Assembly (NCBI GenBank): GCA_016704565.1 | Contig: JADIZV010000001.1 | Location: forward strand, 1,240,001-1,304,000 | DNA from: Candidatus Phosphoribacter baldrii | GTDB taxonomy: Bacteria; Actinomycetota; Actinomycetes; Actinomycetales; Dermatophilaceae | DNA length: 64,000 bases | Direction of reading: 5' to 3' | In this document: piece by piece, positions 25,776-33,591 of the stretch | Layout: every line of letters starts with the position of its first letter | Position numbering within the stretch: position 1 is the stretch's first letter | Notes under the pieces: model-generated | Database searches by the model: none | Told to the model about the DNA's origin: nothing | Seen by the model: the letters and a program-made list of their open reading frames with translations, nothing else | Program-made: the position numbers and the translations under genes

Positions 25776-26213
25776 TCAGCAGCAGCCGCTGCCGCCGCAG
25801 CACCCGCCGGAGGAGGCGGCAGCTCCCGACGTCACTGCGGTGAGGCCGAGGTCGACGCGAGCCGACACCGAATCTGGTGCGCTCTGCGTGCTGTCAGTCC
25901 GCCCGGCGAGCTGCAGCAGCCGGGCCCGGGACGGGTAGGAGCCGGTGGCGACGGTGACCCCGTCGACGAGGGTGAGCGGCAGCCCGGCCGAGCCGCCGAC
26001 CTTGAGGAAGTCGCGGACTGCGGGTTCGGTGGCGAAGGCGGTTGGGTCGTTGGCCAGGTTGTGCCGTTCGATGTCGACGCCGAGGCCGCGCAGGTGGTCC
26101 AGGTCGGCGGTGAAGGTGACTAGGGCCTGGTCGACGTCGGGACCGCACACGCCGGTGTTGCAACACAGCGCAGGCTCGAAGACCCGGATGGCGGGGGAGG
26201 TGGGGGCAGTCAT
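25776..26213 (-). CDS. arsD: ArsD arsenic metallochaperone
   Basis: 145 aa. The CC-x4-C site of ArsD is in FEPALCCNTGVCGPD (C17, C18, C23); LPLTLVDG follows, and the protein ends in two vicinal pairs (GGCCGGSGCC). ArsD takes arsenite from thiols and hands it to ArsA, raising pump affinity; the founding member is also a weak repressor. It is the first gene of the leftward ars operon, opposite to arsR, with an AAGGA site before the ATG. Confidence 0.9.
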   Translation of the reverse strand: MTAPTSPAIRVFEPALCCNTGVCGPDVDQALVTFTADLDHLRGLGVDIERHNLANDPTAFATEPAVRDFLKVGGSAGLPLTLVDGVTVATGSYPSRARLLQLAGRTDSTQSAPDSVSARVDLGLTAVTSGAAASSGGCCGGSGCC

Positions 26214-26253
26214 GAGGCGTCCTTCGCTGAGCCGACCGAGAGCGATGTATCGA

Positions 26254-26273
26254 TGACTCTCGATCGAAAGTCA
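26254..26273. promoter_or_regulatory. Candidate ArsR operator in the arsD-arsR divergent promoter
   Basis: GACTCTCGATCGAAAGTC (26255-26272) is an 18-base dyad with one mismatch per half, extending one base each side. It lies midway between the arsD and arsR starts, suited to repressing both. Binding by this ArsR is inferred. Confidence 0.5.
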
Positions 26274-26306
26274 ACGGCATACATGGACGTTTGTCAATGT
26301 GACGGC

Positions 26307-26312
26307 TAGCAT
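26307..26312 (+). promoter_or_regulatory. -10 box of leaderless arsR transcript
   Basis: TAGCAT lies six bases before the arsR GTG, leaving no room for a ribosome site. Confidence 0.5.
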
Positions 26313-26318
26313 CGGACG

Positions 26319-26726
26319 GTGACCACGACCCTGCCCCTCGTCGCCGCCGCGGTGGGGGCCCCAGCGGCCGGTATGCCGGACGGCGCGGACGTCTGCTGCC
26401 CCGGCTCCCTCTGCGAGCTGCTGCCGACCCGCCCGGCTGCGGACCTGGCCGAGGTGTTCAAGGCGCTCGCCGACCCGACCAGGGTCCGCTTGTTGCACTA
26501 CCTCGCGTTCTCGGCGAGCGGCACGGCCTGCGCCTGCCATCTGCCCGAGGCGCTGGGGATCAGCCAACCGACCCTGTCCTTCCACATGAAGAAGCTGCAC
26601 GATGCCGGCCTGGTCAACCGTGAGAAGCGGGGTCGATGGGTGCACTACACCGTGCGGTCCGATGGGCTGGCGCGGGTGCGCGAGTTCCTCGACCTGCCGG
26701 CCGACCCAGGCGCCCGCTGCTGCTGA
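26319..26726 (+). CDS. arsR: Arsenic-responsive ArsR repressor
   Basis: 135 aa winged helix. LAEVFKALADPTRVRLLHYL begins the domain, the recognition helix is ISQPTLSFHMKKLHDAGL, and GRWVHYTV is the wing. It is Cys-rich: C26, C27, C32 near the N terminus, C71 and C73 (ACACHL) and a terminal CC. This spread resembles the Corynebacterium type of As(III) site, built from an N-terminal CC pair and a later cysteine, rather than the classical CVCxLC of plasmid ArsR. It is divergent from arsD and followed 32 bases later by the aquaporin gene. Confidence 0.88.
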   Translation: MTTTLPLVAAAVGAPAAGMPDGADVCCPGSLCELLPTRPAADLAEVFKALADPTRVRLLHYLAFSASGTACACHLPEALGISQPTLSFHMKKLHDAGLVNREKRGRWVHYTVRSDGLARVREFLDLPADPGARCC

Positions 26727-26758
26727 CCACGACGACGTTGCTGACCACGGAGACCCAC

Positions 26759-27487
26759 GTGCATCTTCACGAGCCATCTCGGCGCGCCACCGCCGAGGCC
26801 ATCGGCACGGCTGTCCTGGTCGCCACGGTCGTCGGTTCGGGCATCATGGCGACCCGGCTGACGCAAGACATCGCTGTCCAACTGCTCGTCAACGCCTTGG
26901 CCACCGTCGCGGCTCTCGCCGTGCTCATCTGGGCGCTCGGGCCGATCTCAGGGGCGCACTTCAACCCCGTCGTCACCCTGGTTGCCTTGTCGCGCAGGGA
27001 GATCAGGGCAGCTGAGGCGGCACGCTACGTTGCGGCGCAGATCGTCGGGGGCTTGGCCGGGACCGCGCTGGGCAACCTCATGTTCGACCTCCCGGCGTGG
27101 CACGCATCGACCAAAGTGCGCTCGTCGGCCAGCCTCTGGCTCGGCGAAGTCGTCGCGACCGCCGGGCTCATCTCGCTCATCGGCGCGCTGACCCGCACCG
27201 GTCACGGGCGGCTGGGACCGGCGCTCGTCCCGGCCTGGATCGGCGCGGCATACTTCTTCACCTCCTCGACCTCGTTCGCCAACCCGGCCGTGACGATCGC
27301 CCGCGCGGCAACCGACACCTTCTCGGGCATCGCGCCGGGTGGCGTCAGTGCGTTCATCGGCGCGCAGCTGGTCGGGGCGCTGGTCGGGGCACTGCTCACC
27401 GAGCTGTTCTACCCGCGGCCTGGAGTGCCCGAGCCGCTGGACCTACCCGAACCGGTGCACGGTCCGGCCACCGAAGCGCGCCACTAG
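26759..27487 (+). CDS. Aquaporin-family channel of the ars cluster
   Basis: 242 aa, six membrane helices. The first half-helix motif is NPV (GAHFNPVVT) rather than NPA; the second is the standard NPA (FANPAVTIAR). MIP channels in ars operons (for example AqpS) let arsenite leave down its gradient after arsenate reduction. With no ArsB or Acr3 gene here, this channel is the only visible exit for arsenite. The GTG at 26759 was chosen by alignment of the N-terminal cytosolic segment; it follows arsR on the same strand. Confidence 0.85.
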   Translation: MHLHEPSRRATAEAIGTAVLVATVVGSGIMATRLTQDIAVQLLVNALATVAALAVLIWALGPISGAHFNPVVTLVALSRREIRAAEAARYVAAQIVGGLAGTALGNLMFDLPAWHASTKVRSSASLWLGEVVATAGLISLIGALTRTGHGRLGPALVPAWIGAAYFFTSSTSFANPAVTIARAATDTFSGIAPGGVSAFIGAQLVGALVGALLTELFYPRPGVPEPLDLPEPVHGPATEARH

Positions 27488-27505
27488 GCGAGCGTTGCCA
27501 GTGGA

Positions 27506-27511
27506 TAGGGT
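27506..27511 (+). promoter_or_regulatory. -10 box of leaderless thioesterase transcript
   Basis: TAGGGT lies seven bases before the ATG at 27519. Confidence 0.45.
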
Positions 27512-27518
27512 CGAGGCC

Positions 27519-28025
27519 ATGAGTGCCGCCGATCTGCCACCCCAGTCCCGCGAACCGGTGAGCCCCGAGCTGTTCGCCTATCTCGCCACCGACCCCGTGG
27601 CCGACCTGCTGGGCATCGTCTTCGAGGACATCCGCCCGGGTTATGCCCGCGCCCGTATGCCGGTCACCCACCGCCTGCTCAACGCCCCGGGGACCGCGCA
27701 CGGCGGCGCGATGATGGCGCTCGTCGACGTCGTCCACGCTGCGGTGAGCAACAGCCACGGCACCCTGGCGGTCGCGCAAGACGTCCACACGGAATTCCTC
27801 TCGGCCGGAGCCGAGGGCGATGTGCTGCGCTGCGAAGGCGTCGAGATCAGCCGAACCCAGCGGACCGCGGTCTTCCGCATTGACGTGTTTGCCGACGGTC
27901 GGCCCGGCCACCCCGACGGCAAGCTGCTCGCGACCGCCCTGGCGCGGGTGTTCCGGATCGGGACGCCGCTGCTCCCCGCCGCACCCGTGCCTCACCCCGC
28001 TGCCGCCGACGAGGCCGGCGCATGA
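27519..28025 (+). CDS. PaaI-like hotdog thioesterase
   Basis: 168 aa. The hotdog-fold core NAPGTAHGGAMMALVDVVHAA carries the HGG motif of PaaI-type acyl-CoA thioesterases, with VAQDVHTEFLSAG following. Such enzymes hydrolyse aryl- or acyl-CoA; the substrate is unknown. The ATG at 27519 follows a TAGGGT -10 element by seven bases. Its last four bases overlap the start of the HAD phosphatase (ATGA), so the two are coupled. Confidence 0.82.
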   Translation: MSAADLPPQSREPVSPELFAYLATDPVADLLGIVFEDIRPGYARARMPVTHRLLNAPGTAHGGAMMALVDVVHAAVSNSHGTLAVAQDVHTEFLSAGAEGDVLRCEGVEISRTQRTAVFRIDVFADGRPGHPDGKLLATALARVFRIGTPLLPAAPVPHPAAADEAGA

Positions 28026-28681
28026 CCGCGTCATCGCGCTCGCTGCGCTGGCCCACCCTCGTCTTCGACCTCGACGGCACCCTCGTCGACACCATCGGGC
28101 TGATCGTCGCGTCCTACCAGCACGCCTTCCGCACCGTCCTCGGCCACGAGGACGACGAAGCTCGGATCCGGGCCTGGATCGGCCAGCCGTTGTTGCGCTG
28201 CTTCCAGGAGGCGGCGCCCGAGCACGCGAACGAGCTGTTCGCGGCATACACGGCGTGGAACGAGGCCAACACCGACGCGATGGTGCGTTCCTACGCGGGG
28301 GTGGCCGACCTGCTGGGCGACCTCGCGGCGGCTGGTGCTCGGGTGGCGGTGGCGACCTCCAAGCGGCGGCCGCCCGCGACCCGAGCCCTTGAGCTGACGG
28401 GCCTCACCGACCTTGTCCCGGTGGTCGTGACCATGGAGGACACCGCGGTGCACAAGCCCGACCCGACGCCGCTGTTGCTCGCGGTGGCTCGGGTGGGCGG
28501 GGAGCCCGGAAGGGCGGCATACATCGGGGACGCCGTCGTCGATGTGCGGGCGGCGCAGGCGGCCGGGATGGCTGGGATCGGGGTCCTCTGGGGAGCCGGG
28601 ACGGAGGCGGACGTGCGGGCGGCGGCGCCACACGCGGTTGCCCCCACGGTCGCCGACCTGCGCGCGCTGCTGCTCGGCTGA
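28022..28681 (+). CDS. HAD-family phosphatase (Gph/PGP-like)
   Basis: 219 aa. HAD motifs: I FDLDGTLVD, II VATSKRRPP, III KPDPTPLLLA and IV YIGDAVVDVRAA. A four-helix cap lies between motifs I and II, as in phosphoglycolate phosphatases and pyrophosphatase PpaX. The natural phosphoester is not predictable. Translationally coupled to the upstream thioesterase. Confidence 0.87.
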   Translation: MTASSRSLRWPTLVFDLDGTLVDTIGLIVASYQHAFRTVLGHEDDEARIRAWIGQPLLRCFQEAAPEHANELFAAYTAWNEANTDAMVRSYAGVADLLGDLAAAGARVAVATSKRRPPATRALELTGLTDLVPVVVTMEDTAVHKPDPTPLLLAVARVGGEPGRAAYIGDAVVDVRAAQAAGMAGIGVLWGAGTEADVRAAAPHAVAPTVADLRALLLG

Positions 28682-28780
28682 GCCTGTCGTCCCGTCTCCG
28701 GTCCTTCTGTATGCCGTCCCGCGAACCTCAACAGTCACAGGTGTCACAGGCTGGGGCGATTCGCAAGGCGACTCGCCGGA

Positions 28781-28804
28781 GCGAATGACATGGATGTCAT
28801 TCGC
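28781..28804 (+). promoter_or_regulatory. Perfect palindrome within a strong promoter of the DUF3263 gene
   Basis: GCGAATGACA and TGTCATTCGC flank TGGA. A sigma-70-type promoter overlaps it: -35 ATGACA (28785-28790), 18-base spacer, -10 TATAGT (28809-28814). The palindrome covers the -35 and spacer, the expected place for a repressor site. Confidence 0.65.
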
Positions 28805-28844
28805 CCTCTATAGTTACGGGGGAGTCACTCAGTGGAGGGGTCGG

Positions 28845-29132
28845 ATGGCAGACACGGCAGAGCGGGTTGTCGCGGCATACGTGCCGCTGACCGACCGCGA
28901 GCGCGAGGTGCTGGCCTTCGAACGGCAGTGGTGGAAATATGCGGGCGCTAAGGAACAGGCGATCAAGGAACTGTTCGACATGTCGGCCACCCGCTACTAC
29001 CAGGTGCTCAACGCCCTCATCGACAGCCCGTCGGCGCTGGAAGCCGACCCGATGCTCATCAAGCGGCTGCGCCGGTTGCGCGCGAGCCGTCAGCGTCAGC
29101 GCAGCGCGCGGCGCCTTGGCATGAACCCCTGA
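28845..29132 (+). CDS. DUF3263 family protein
   Basis: 95 aa. LTDREREVLAFERQWWKYAG and the ATRYYQVLNALIDSP helix-turn-helix-like segment are characteristic of DUF3263, a small actinobacterial family of unknown function; the C terminus is strongly basic. It looks like a small DNA-binding protein, but that is inference. GGAGGGG lies ahead of the ATG. Its promoter has a near-consensus -10 box and a perfect palindrome, so it may control itself. Confidence 0.8.
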   Translation: MADTAERVVAAYVPLTDREREVLAFERQWWKYAGAKEQAIKELFDMSATRYYQVLNALIDSPSALEADPMLIKRLRRLRASRQRQRSARRLGMNP

Positions 29133-29156
29133 CCCGAGCCGAGGGAAGGCTGGGCG

Positions 29157-29462
29157 TCAGGAGGGCTGCGGCACCCGACGCCGCACTGGGACGCCGAGGT
29201 TGGTCACGACGTCCCTGACGCGGTCGATATCCCGAGTGGTCGGGAGGGAATCGGTCACGACGGTGATCTCAATCGCGAGGTCGACCTCAGGGATGGTCTT
29301 CTCGTCGTTTGCCCGCGCTCGTTCAACGAGACGATCGGCGACGTCGAAGACTTCCTGATCGCTGAGTCGGCGACCCAGCAATGCCATGAGGGGAATCGAG
29401 CGGATCGAGGTGGTCCGCTCAAGGCGCCCTCGGCTGGTGAACCGCTGTGCGAATCGCCACAT
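29157..29462 (-). CDS. DUF3349 family protein
   Basis: 101 aa. LMALLGRRLSDQEVFDVADR and PTTRDIDRVRDVVTNLG match DUF3349, small helical proteins found beside Pit transporters in mycobacteria (Rv0543c). It is a diverged paralogue of the next gene. A strong hairpin separates the two, so this copy probably has its own promoter. The ATG at 29462 gives the usual length; a longer frame upstream would run through the hairpin. Confidence 0.7.
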   Translation of the reverse strand: MWRFAQRFTSRGRLERTTSIRSIPLMALLGRRLSDQEVFDVADRLVERARANDEKTIPEVDLAIEITVVTDSLPTTRDIDRVRDVVTNLGVPVRRRVPQPS

Positions 29463-29521
29463 GGCCAGATTGTCGACAGCAGATCCGACGGGACGGTGTC
29501 TACAGGGTGAATGACCTGCAA

Positions 29522-29565
29522 AGACTCGGTGGCCGACCACCCTTGGGTGATCGGCCACCGAGTCT
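29522..29565 (-). terminator. Terminator hairpin at the end of the Pit operon
   Basis: AGACTCGGTGGCCGA pairs perfectly with TCGGCCACCGAGTCT over a short loop that can itself pair. It lies just after the second DUF3349 gene on the leftward transcript; no T-tract. Confidence 0.75.
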
Positions 29566-29587
29566 CGTGTGGCTGGCAGGAATGGGG

Positions 29588-29911
29588 TCAGTGCGTTGCT
29601 CCGGGGACGTGCGGGTCGACGTTCACGCCCGCCTCTTCCAGCAGGTGCGCGATCCGGGCGATGTCGTCGTCGGTCGCCTCTTCGTGGACCTTCTCGTCGA
29701 TCATGGCGCGGATCTCGTCCTCGGTGATGAGCTCGTCGTCGTAGTCGCGCTCGACGAGCGACACGGCGATGTTCTCAACCTCGGCGGTGGTGAGCTTGCG
29801 GTGCAACACGCCCATGAGGGCGATGTAGTCACCTTGGGCAATGCCTTCGGGCCGACCGGCACGGAGCCAGTTGACCAGACGGCGTCCGGCGCTCTCAGTG
29901 TGCGGGGACAT
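29588..29911 (-). CDS. DUF3349 family protein of the Pit operon
   Basis: 107 aa. LMGVLHRKLTTAEVENIAVSL and ATDDDIARIAHLLEEAG are the family core, and the middle is very acidic. In M. tuberculosis the order pitA - small membrane protein - DUF3349 (Rv0545c, Rv0544c, Rv0543c) is the same, pointing to a role in phosphate transport or its regulation. It begins 13 bases after the small membrane protein gene and is followed by the terminator hairpin. Confidence 0.82.
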   Translation of the reverse strand: MSPHTESAGRRLVNWLRAGRPEGIAQGDYIALMGVLHRKLTTAEVENIAVSLVERDYDDELITEDEIRAMIDEKVHEEATDDDIARIAHLLEEAGVNVDPHVPGATH

Positions 29912-29924
29912 TAGGTAGCAGACC

Positions 29925-30215
29925 TCACTTCGAGAACGTGGGGAACGGGCCGTTGAAGCCGACCTTGAAGCCGAGGCTCGTGAAGATGAGCCAGGCCAGG
30001 CCGTAGACGACCAGCGTGAGAATGATGATGAAGAAGACAAGGGCAACGAGCTTGCCGACGGGGCGCGGGGCGGCGCCTGCTGCAGCCTCGCCTCCCTCCG
30101 CGGTCGCCAAACCGTTGACCGCAAGGGCAAACAGGGTGGGGATCCCGGCGCCGAGAAGCAGACCTGCAACCAGGACCTTCCATGCACCGTCCATCGCAAT
30201 GATGAGGTTGTTCAT
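29925..30215 (-). CDS. Small membrane protein of Pit module 2 (Rv0544c-like)
   Basis: 96 aa with two hydrophobic helices (AWKVLVAGLLLGAGIPTLFA and LVALVFFIIILTLVVYGLAW). It is a paralogue of the product at 31797-32099, sharing the opening AWKVL-AGL-LGAG and a central helix pair. It sits 18 bases downstream of the Pit gene and 13 upstream of DUF3349. It may be an accessory subunit of the phosphate carrier; function unproven. Confidence 0.8.
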   Translation of the reverse strand: MNNLIIAMDGAWKVLVAGLLLGAGIPTLFALAVNGLATAEGGEAAAGAAPRPVGKLVALVFFIIILTLVVYGLAWLIFTSLGFKVGFNGPFPTFSK

Positions 30216-30233
30216 GATGAGTCGGCTTTCCGG

Positions 30234-31487
30234 TCAGTGGTGGGCGTGGGGGATGGCGTCGGTGACATGAGCGGCATCCGGCTCGGCGTTCCAGTCCTTG
30301 CCGACGCTGTGCTTGTCGACCGGATCCTTGCGGGAGCGGAGCCAGATGTAGAGCGACACCCCGATGAGGATTGCCACCACGACGATCGCACCGATCAGCT
30401 CAGGCATCAGGCGGCTGATGAGGAACATGACCGCTCCCACCAGGCCCGCGGCCGGGAAGGTGATCGCCCAGGCGCTGGCCATCCGGCCAGCGACGGACCA
30501 ACGGACCTCGGCACCCTTGCGACCGACGCCGGCACCCATGATTGAGCCGGAAGCGACGTGGGTGGTCGACAACGCGAAGCCCAGGCCACTCGAAGCGAGG
30601 ATGACGGACGCAGTGGAGGTGTCGCCAGCGAAGCCCTGGGGGGCGTTGATGTCGACGATGCCCTTGCCGAGGGTCCGCATGATGCGCCAACCGCCGAGGT
30701 AGGTCCCCATGGCGATCGCGACGGCGGCGCCGATCTTCACCCATAGGGGAATGGAGATCTCCTGCGAGACGTCGATCTGGCCCGCGGCGATGAGGGCGAG
30801 GGTGATGACACCCATCGTCTTCTGCGCGTCGTTGGTGCCGTGGGCGAGCGCGACCATCGAGGCTGCTCCGACCTGGCCGTAGCGGAACCGGGACTCGCGG
30901 AACTTGTCACCCATCTTGCGGGTGAGCGTGAAGACGATGCGCGTGCCGACGGCCGCGACGATGAAGGCGATGACGGGGGAGATGAGCGACGGGATGAGCA
31001 CCTTGCCCACGACGCCGTCGAGCTTGTCAGTCGAGTGGCCCAGCCAGTTGACCTGGGAGAAGCCGAATCCCGCGATCGTCGCGCCGACGAGCCCACCAAG
31101 GAGCGCGTGAGACGACGACGACGGCAGGCCGAGCAGCCAGGTGAGCAGGTTCCACACGATGCCGCCGACGAGACCAGCGAGGACGACCATGAGCAGGAGG
31201 GTCCCCTGCTTGCCGTTGTCGCTGCCGATGAACTGCGGGTTGGGTAGCCCGTTCTTCATCTGGATGCCGTCGATCACAGCGTTGGTGATGGTGAGGGCGA
31301 CCTTGACGGAGATGAGCGCTCCGACAAGGTCCAAGGTCGCGGCGAGCGTCACGGCCGTCTTGGGAGACAGCGCGCCCGTGGCGATAGAAGCGGCCATGGC
31401 ATTTCCGGTGTCGTGGAAGCCATTGGTGAAATCGAAGGCCAGGGCCGTGACAACGACCATGACAAGTATGACTGTTGCGGTGGTCAC
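30234..31487 (-). CDS. pitA: Pit-type inorganic phosphate transporter (copy 2)
   Basis: 417 aa, about ten helices. Both PiT signature repeats are present: DFTNGFHDTGNAMAASIATG near the N terminus and VALAHGTNDAQKTMGVITLA in the middle. It imports metal-phosphate with protons. The GTG at 31487 aligns with the start of the paralogue; an ATG nine bases earlier is an alternative. The C-terminal tail is His-rich (HVTDAIPHAHH). Its leader holds PHO-box-like repeats at 31593-31614. Confidence 0.92.
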   Translation of the reverse strand: MTTATVILVMVVVTALAFDFTNGFHDTGNAMAASIATGALSPKTAVTLAATLDLVGALISVKVALTITNAVIDGIQMKNGLPNPQFIGSDNGKQGTLLLMVVLAGLVGGIVWNLLTWLLGLPSSSSHALLGGLVGATIAGFGFSQVNWLGHSTDKLDGVVGKVLIPSLISPVIAFIVAAVGTRIVFTLTRKMGDKFRESRFRYGQVGAASMVALAHGTNDAQKTMGVITLALIAAGQIDVSQEISIPLWVKIGAAVAIAMGTYLGGWRIMRTLGKGIVDINAPQGFAGDTSTASVILASSGLGFALSTTHVASGSIMGAGVGRKGAEVRWSVAGRMASAWAITFPAAGLVGAVMFLISRLMPELIGAIVVVAILIGVSLYIWLRSRKDPVDKHSVGKDWNAEPDAAHVTDAIPHAHH

Positions 31488-31592
31488 GCGCCCCATGATC
31501 GGGGCGCTGTCGAGTGGCCCACAAGACGAAAGTCCCGGATGCGTTCCGCATCACGCGGCTCGCACCCGGGACCGAGCATTCGTTTCCCGTTC

Positions 31593-31614
31593 GTTCACTC
31601 TGCGTTAACGTAGA
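31593..31614 (+). promoter_or_regulatory. PHO-box-like direct repeat upstream of Pit copy 2
   Basis: GTTCACTCTGC and GTTAACGTAGA are two 11-base units resembling the GTTCACC PHO-box unit bound by PhoP in Streptomyces. They lie about 106 bases upstream of the Pit start. Confidence 0.45.
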
Positions 31615-31644
31615 GAGGTTTCAACCATCCACCCAGGTGGGTGT

Positions 31645-31693
31645 GTGCGGGCACCTGGCGTGCCACCGCAACGTTTCGGCCAGGTGCCCGCAC
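31645..31693 (-). terminator. Hairpin after Pit module 1
   Basis: GTGCGGGCACCTGGC pairs with GCCAGGTGCCCGCAC; 15-base stem, 19-base loop. It lies downstream of the small membrane protein gene. Confidence 0.6.
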
Positions 31694-31694
31694 T

Positions 31695-31723
31695 CCCCTC
31701 CCCGGACGCACCCCGGGGAGGGG
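31695..31723 (-). terminator. Second hairpin after Pit module 1
   Basis: CCCCTCCCCGG pairs with CCGGGGAGGGG over a seven-base loop. It is one base from the preceding hairpin and is met first by the leftward transcript. Confidence 0.6.
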
Positions 31724-31796
31724 AACTTGCGGCATACCCTGTCGTCGCCGTGCTTCGGGCCGCGGGCGCCGTCGACCGCGTGTCGAGCGGGCCGGT

Positions 31797-32099
31797 CTAC
31801 TTCTTCTTGTCGACGAACCAGGGGATGACGTGGTCGAAGGTGACCACTTTGCCGACGCCGGTGGCGACGATGAAGCTGATGCCGTAGGACACCGCGAGCA
31901 AGATCACCAGCAGCAGACCCCACCAGATGACCTTGCCGAACGGCTTGGCGGTCTGCTGTCCGATGATCGCGCCGGCGCCCTTGGCCATGGCCAAGCCGCG
32001 GACGGCGAACGTGTAGATGATGGGAAGGCCTGCGCCGAGGACGAGTCCAGCCGCGAGCACCTTCCACGCGCCTTCAAGGGCGAGAGGAACCATGTTCAT
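31797..32099 (-). CDS. Small membrane protein of Pit module 1 (Rv0544c-like)
   Basis: 100 aa, two hydrophobic helices (AWKVLAAGLVLGAGLPIIYT and WWGLLLVILLAVSYGISFIV) and a basic C terminus ending DKKK. Paralogue of the product at 29925-30215 and, like it, directly downstream of a Pit gene (23 bases). This module lacks a DUF3349 gene. Confidence 0.8.
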   Translation of the reverse strand: MNMVPLALEGAWKVLAAGLVLGAGLPIIYTFAVRGLAMAKGAGAIIGQQTAKPFGKVIWWGLLLVILLAVSYGISFIVATGVGKVVTFDHVIPWFVDKKK

Positions 32100-32122
32100 G
32101 ATGCGTGTGCCTTCTTCCTGGC

Positions 32123-33403
32123 TCAGTGGGCGGCGGGACCAGCCGGTTGCGGCTCGTCCAACTCGTGGTGCGGGTCGATGATGTCGTGGGCAGCGATAGC
32201 CACTTCAGGCTTGCTGCCGTCGTGCCACTCGTCGTTGACGTTGGTGTGGTCGATGACGTTGTGCCGCGAGCGCTTCCACATGTAGAAGGACAGGCCGCAG
32301 AGGATGGCAAAGACGACCAAAGGACCGACGATGCCGCCGATGCCGCGAGCGATCCAGAACATGATCGCCCCCATGACCGCGGCTGCCGGGAAGGTGATCG
32401 CCCACGCGGCAACCATCCGGCCAGCGACGGACCAGCGGACCGTGGCACCCTTCTTGCCGATGCCGGTGCCCATGATTGAACCGGTGGCGACGTGGGTGGT
32501 GGAGAGGGCAAAGCCGAGCTGGCTGGAGGCGAGGATGACCGTTGCGGAGGACGCGTCGGCGGCCAGACCCTGCGGCGACGAGATGTCGACCAGACCCTTG
32601 CCCATCGTGTGAATGATGCGCCAGCCACCGAGGTAGGTGCCGAGGGCGATCGCGAGCGCGGCGGACAGCTTGACCCACAGCGGGACGTAGACAGCAGTGG
32701 AGCTCACGGTGCCAGTGGCAACGAGGGCGAGGGTGATGACACCCATCGTCTTCTGGGCGTCGTTCGTGCCGTGGGCGAGGGAGACCATCGACGCGGCTCC
32801 GACCTGACCCCAGCGGAACCGGCGCTCGCGGAACTTGTCCTCGATCTTGGCGGTGATCATGAAGATCACTCGGGTGGCCGTCGCCGCGACGATCATCGCG
32901 ATGACCGGGGACAGCAGCGAGGGCAGCAGGACCTTGCCGATGACGCCGTCGAGCTTCGTGCCGTCACCGGCCCACTTGACGCCGGCGAATCCGACAGCGC
33001 CGATGGTGCCACCGACGAGACCACCGAGCAGGGCGTGGGATGACGAGGACGGGAGGCCCAGTAGCCAGGTGAACAGGTTCCAGATGATCCCGCCGATGAG
33101 GCCGCCAAAGACGATGAGCAGCAGCAAAATCGCTCCGCTCTCGCCCTTGAACGTTTCTAGAGGGAGGCCGGCCTTGTCCTGGAGGTTGACGACCGAGTTG
33201 CTGACGGTGAGGGCGACCTCAACCGAGAGCAGCGCGCCGACGAGGTTGAGGATCGCCGCAAGGGTGACTGCACCCTTGGGCGAGAGCGCGCCGGTGGCGA
33301 TCGAAGCCGCCATGGCGTTTCCGGTGTCGTGGAACCCGTTGGTGAAGTCGAAGGCCAGAGCGACGACGACGACCAGGGCCAAGATCATTGTTGCGGTGGT
33401 CAT
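32123..33403 (-). CDS. pitA: Pit-type inorganic phosphate transporter (copy 1)
   Basis: 426 aa, about ten helices, closely related to the copy at 30234-31487 (same DFTNGFHDTGNAMAASIATG and SLAHGTNDAQKTMGVITLA signatures). The cytoplasmic C-terminal tail is longer and acidic/His-containing. The ATG at 33403 (MTTATMILALVV) aligns with the paralogue; an in-frame upstream start would add an unrelated basic stretch. PHO-box-like repeats lie ~118 bases upstream. The pair looks like a tandem duplication. Confidence 0.92.
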   Translation of the reverse strand: MTTATMILALVVVVALAFDFTNGFHDTGNAMAASIATGALSPKGAVTLAAILNLVGALLSVEVALTVSNSVVNLQDKAGLPLETFKGESGAILLLLIVFGGLIGGIIWNLFTWLLGLPSSSSHALLGGLVGGTIGAVGFAGVKWAGDGTKLDGVIGKVLLPSLLSPVIAMIVAATATRVIFMITAKIEDKFRERRFRWGQVGAASMVSLAHGTNDAQKTMGVITLALVATGTVSSTAVYVPLWVKLSAALAIALGTYLGGWRIIHTMGKGLVDISSPQGLAADASSATVILASSQLGFALSTTHVATGSIMGTGIGKKGATVRWSVAGRMVAAWAITFPAAAVMGAIMFWIARGIGGIVGPLVVFAILCGLSFYMWKRSRHNVIDHTNVNDEWHDGSKPEVAIAAHDIIDPHHELDEPQPAGPAAH

Positions 33404-33520
33404 GAGTGGCAATGATGGGAGTCGCCGGGCTCTTGACAAGGCCCTTAGTCCCTGCTGAAGCGGTTGTGCAGCCTATGTTTGACAACCTTTCCGCCATTCG
33501 TCACCAATACCTTTTCGGGC

Positions 33521-33542
33521 GTTCATCAAGAGTTCACGGCTC
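33521..33542 (+). promoter_or_regulatory. PHO-box-like direct repeat upstream of Pit copy 1
   Basis: GTTCATCAAGA and GTTCACGGCTC are 11-base units matching the GTTCACC-type PHO box, between the divergent Pit and HIT genes. The spacing to the Pit start is similar to that of the second Pit gene. Confidence 0.5.
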
Positions 33543-33591
33543 GAGGGAGACCGCCGACACCGTGTGATCCGGATCGAGGAGGATGGCACCC

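Larger units (their letters stand above)
31488..31796. other. 309-base spacer between the two Pit modules
   Basis: No gene seen. It contains two adjacent strong hairpins (31645-31693 and 31695-31723), an octamer copy at 31730 and PHO-box-like direct repeats at 31593-31614, so it appears to end module 1 and start module 2. Confidence 0.65.
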
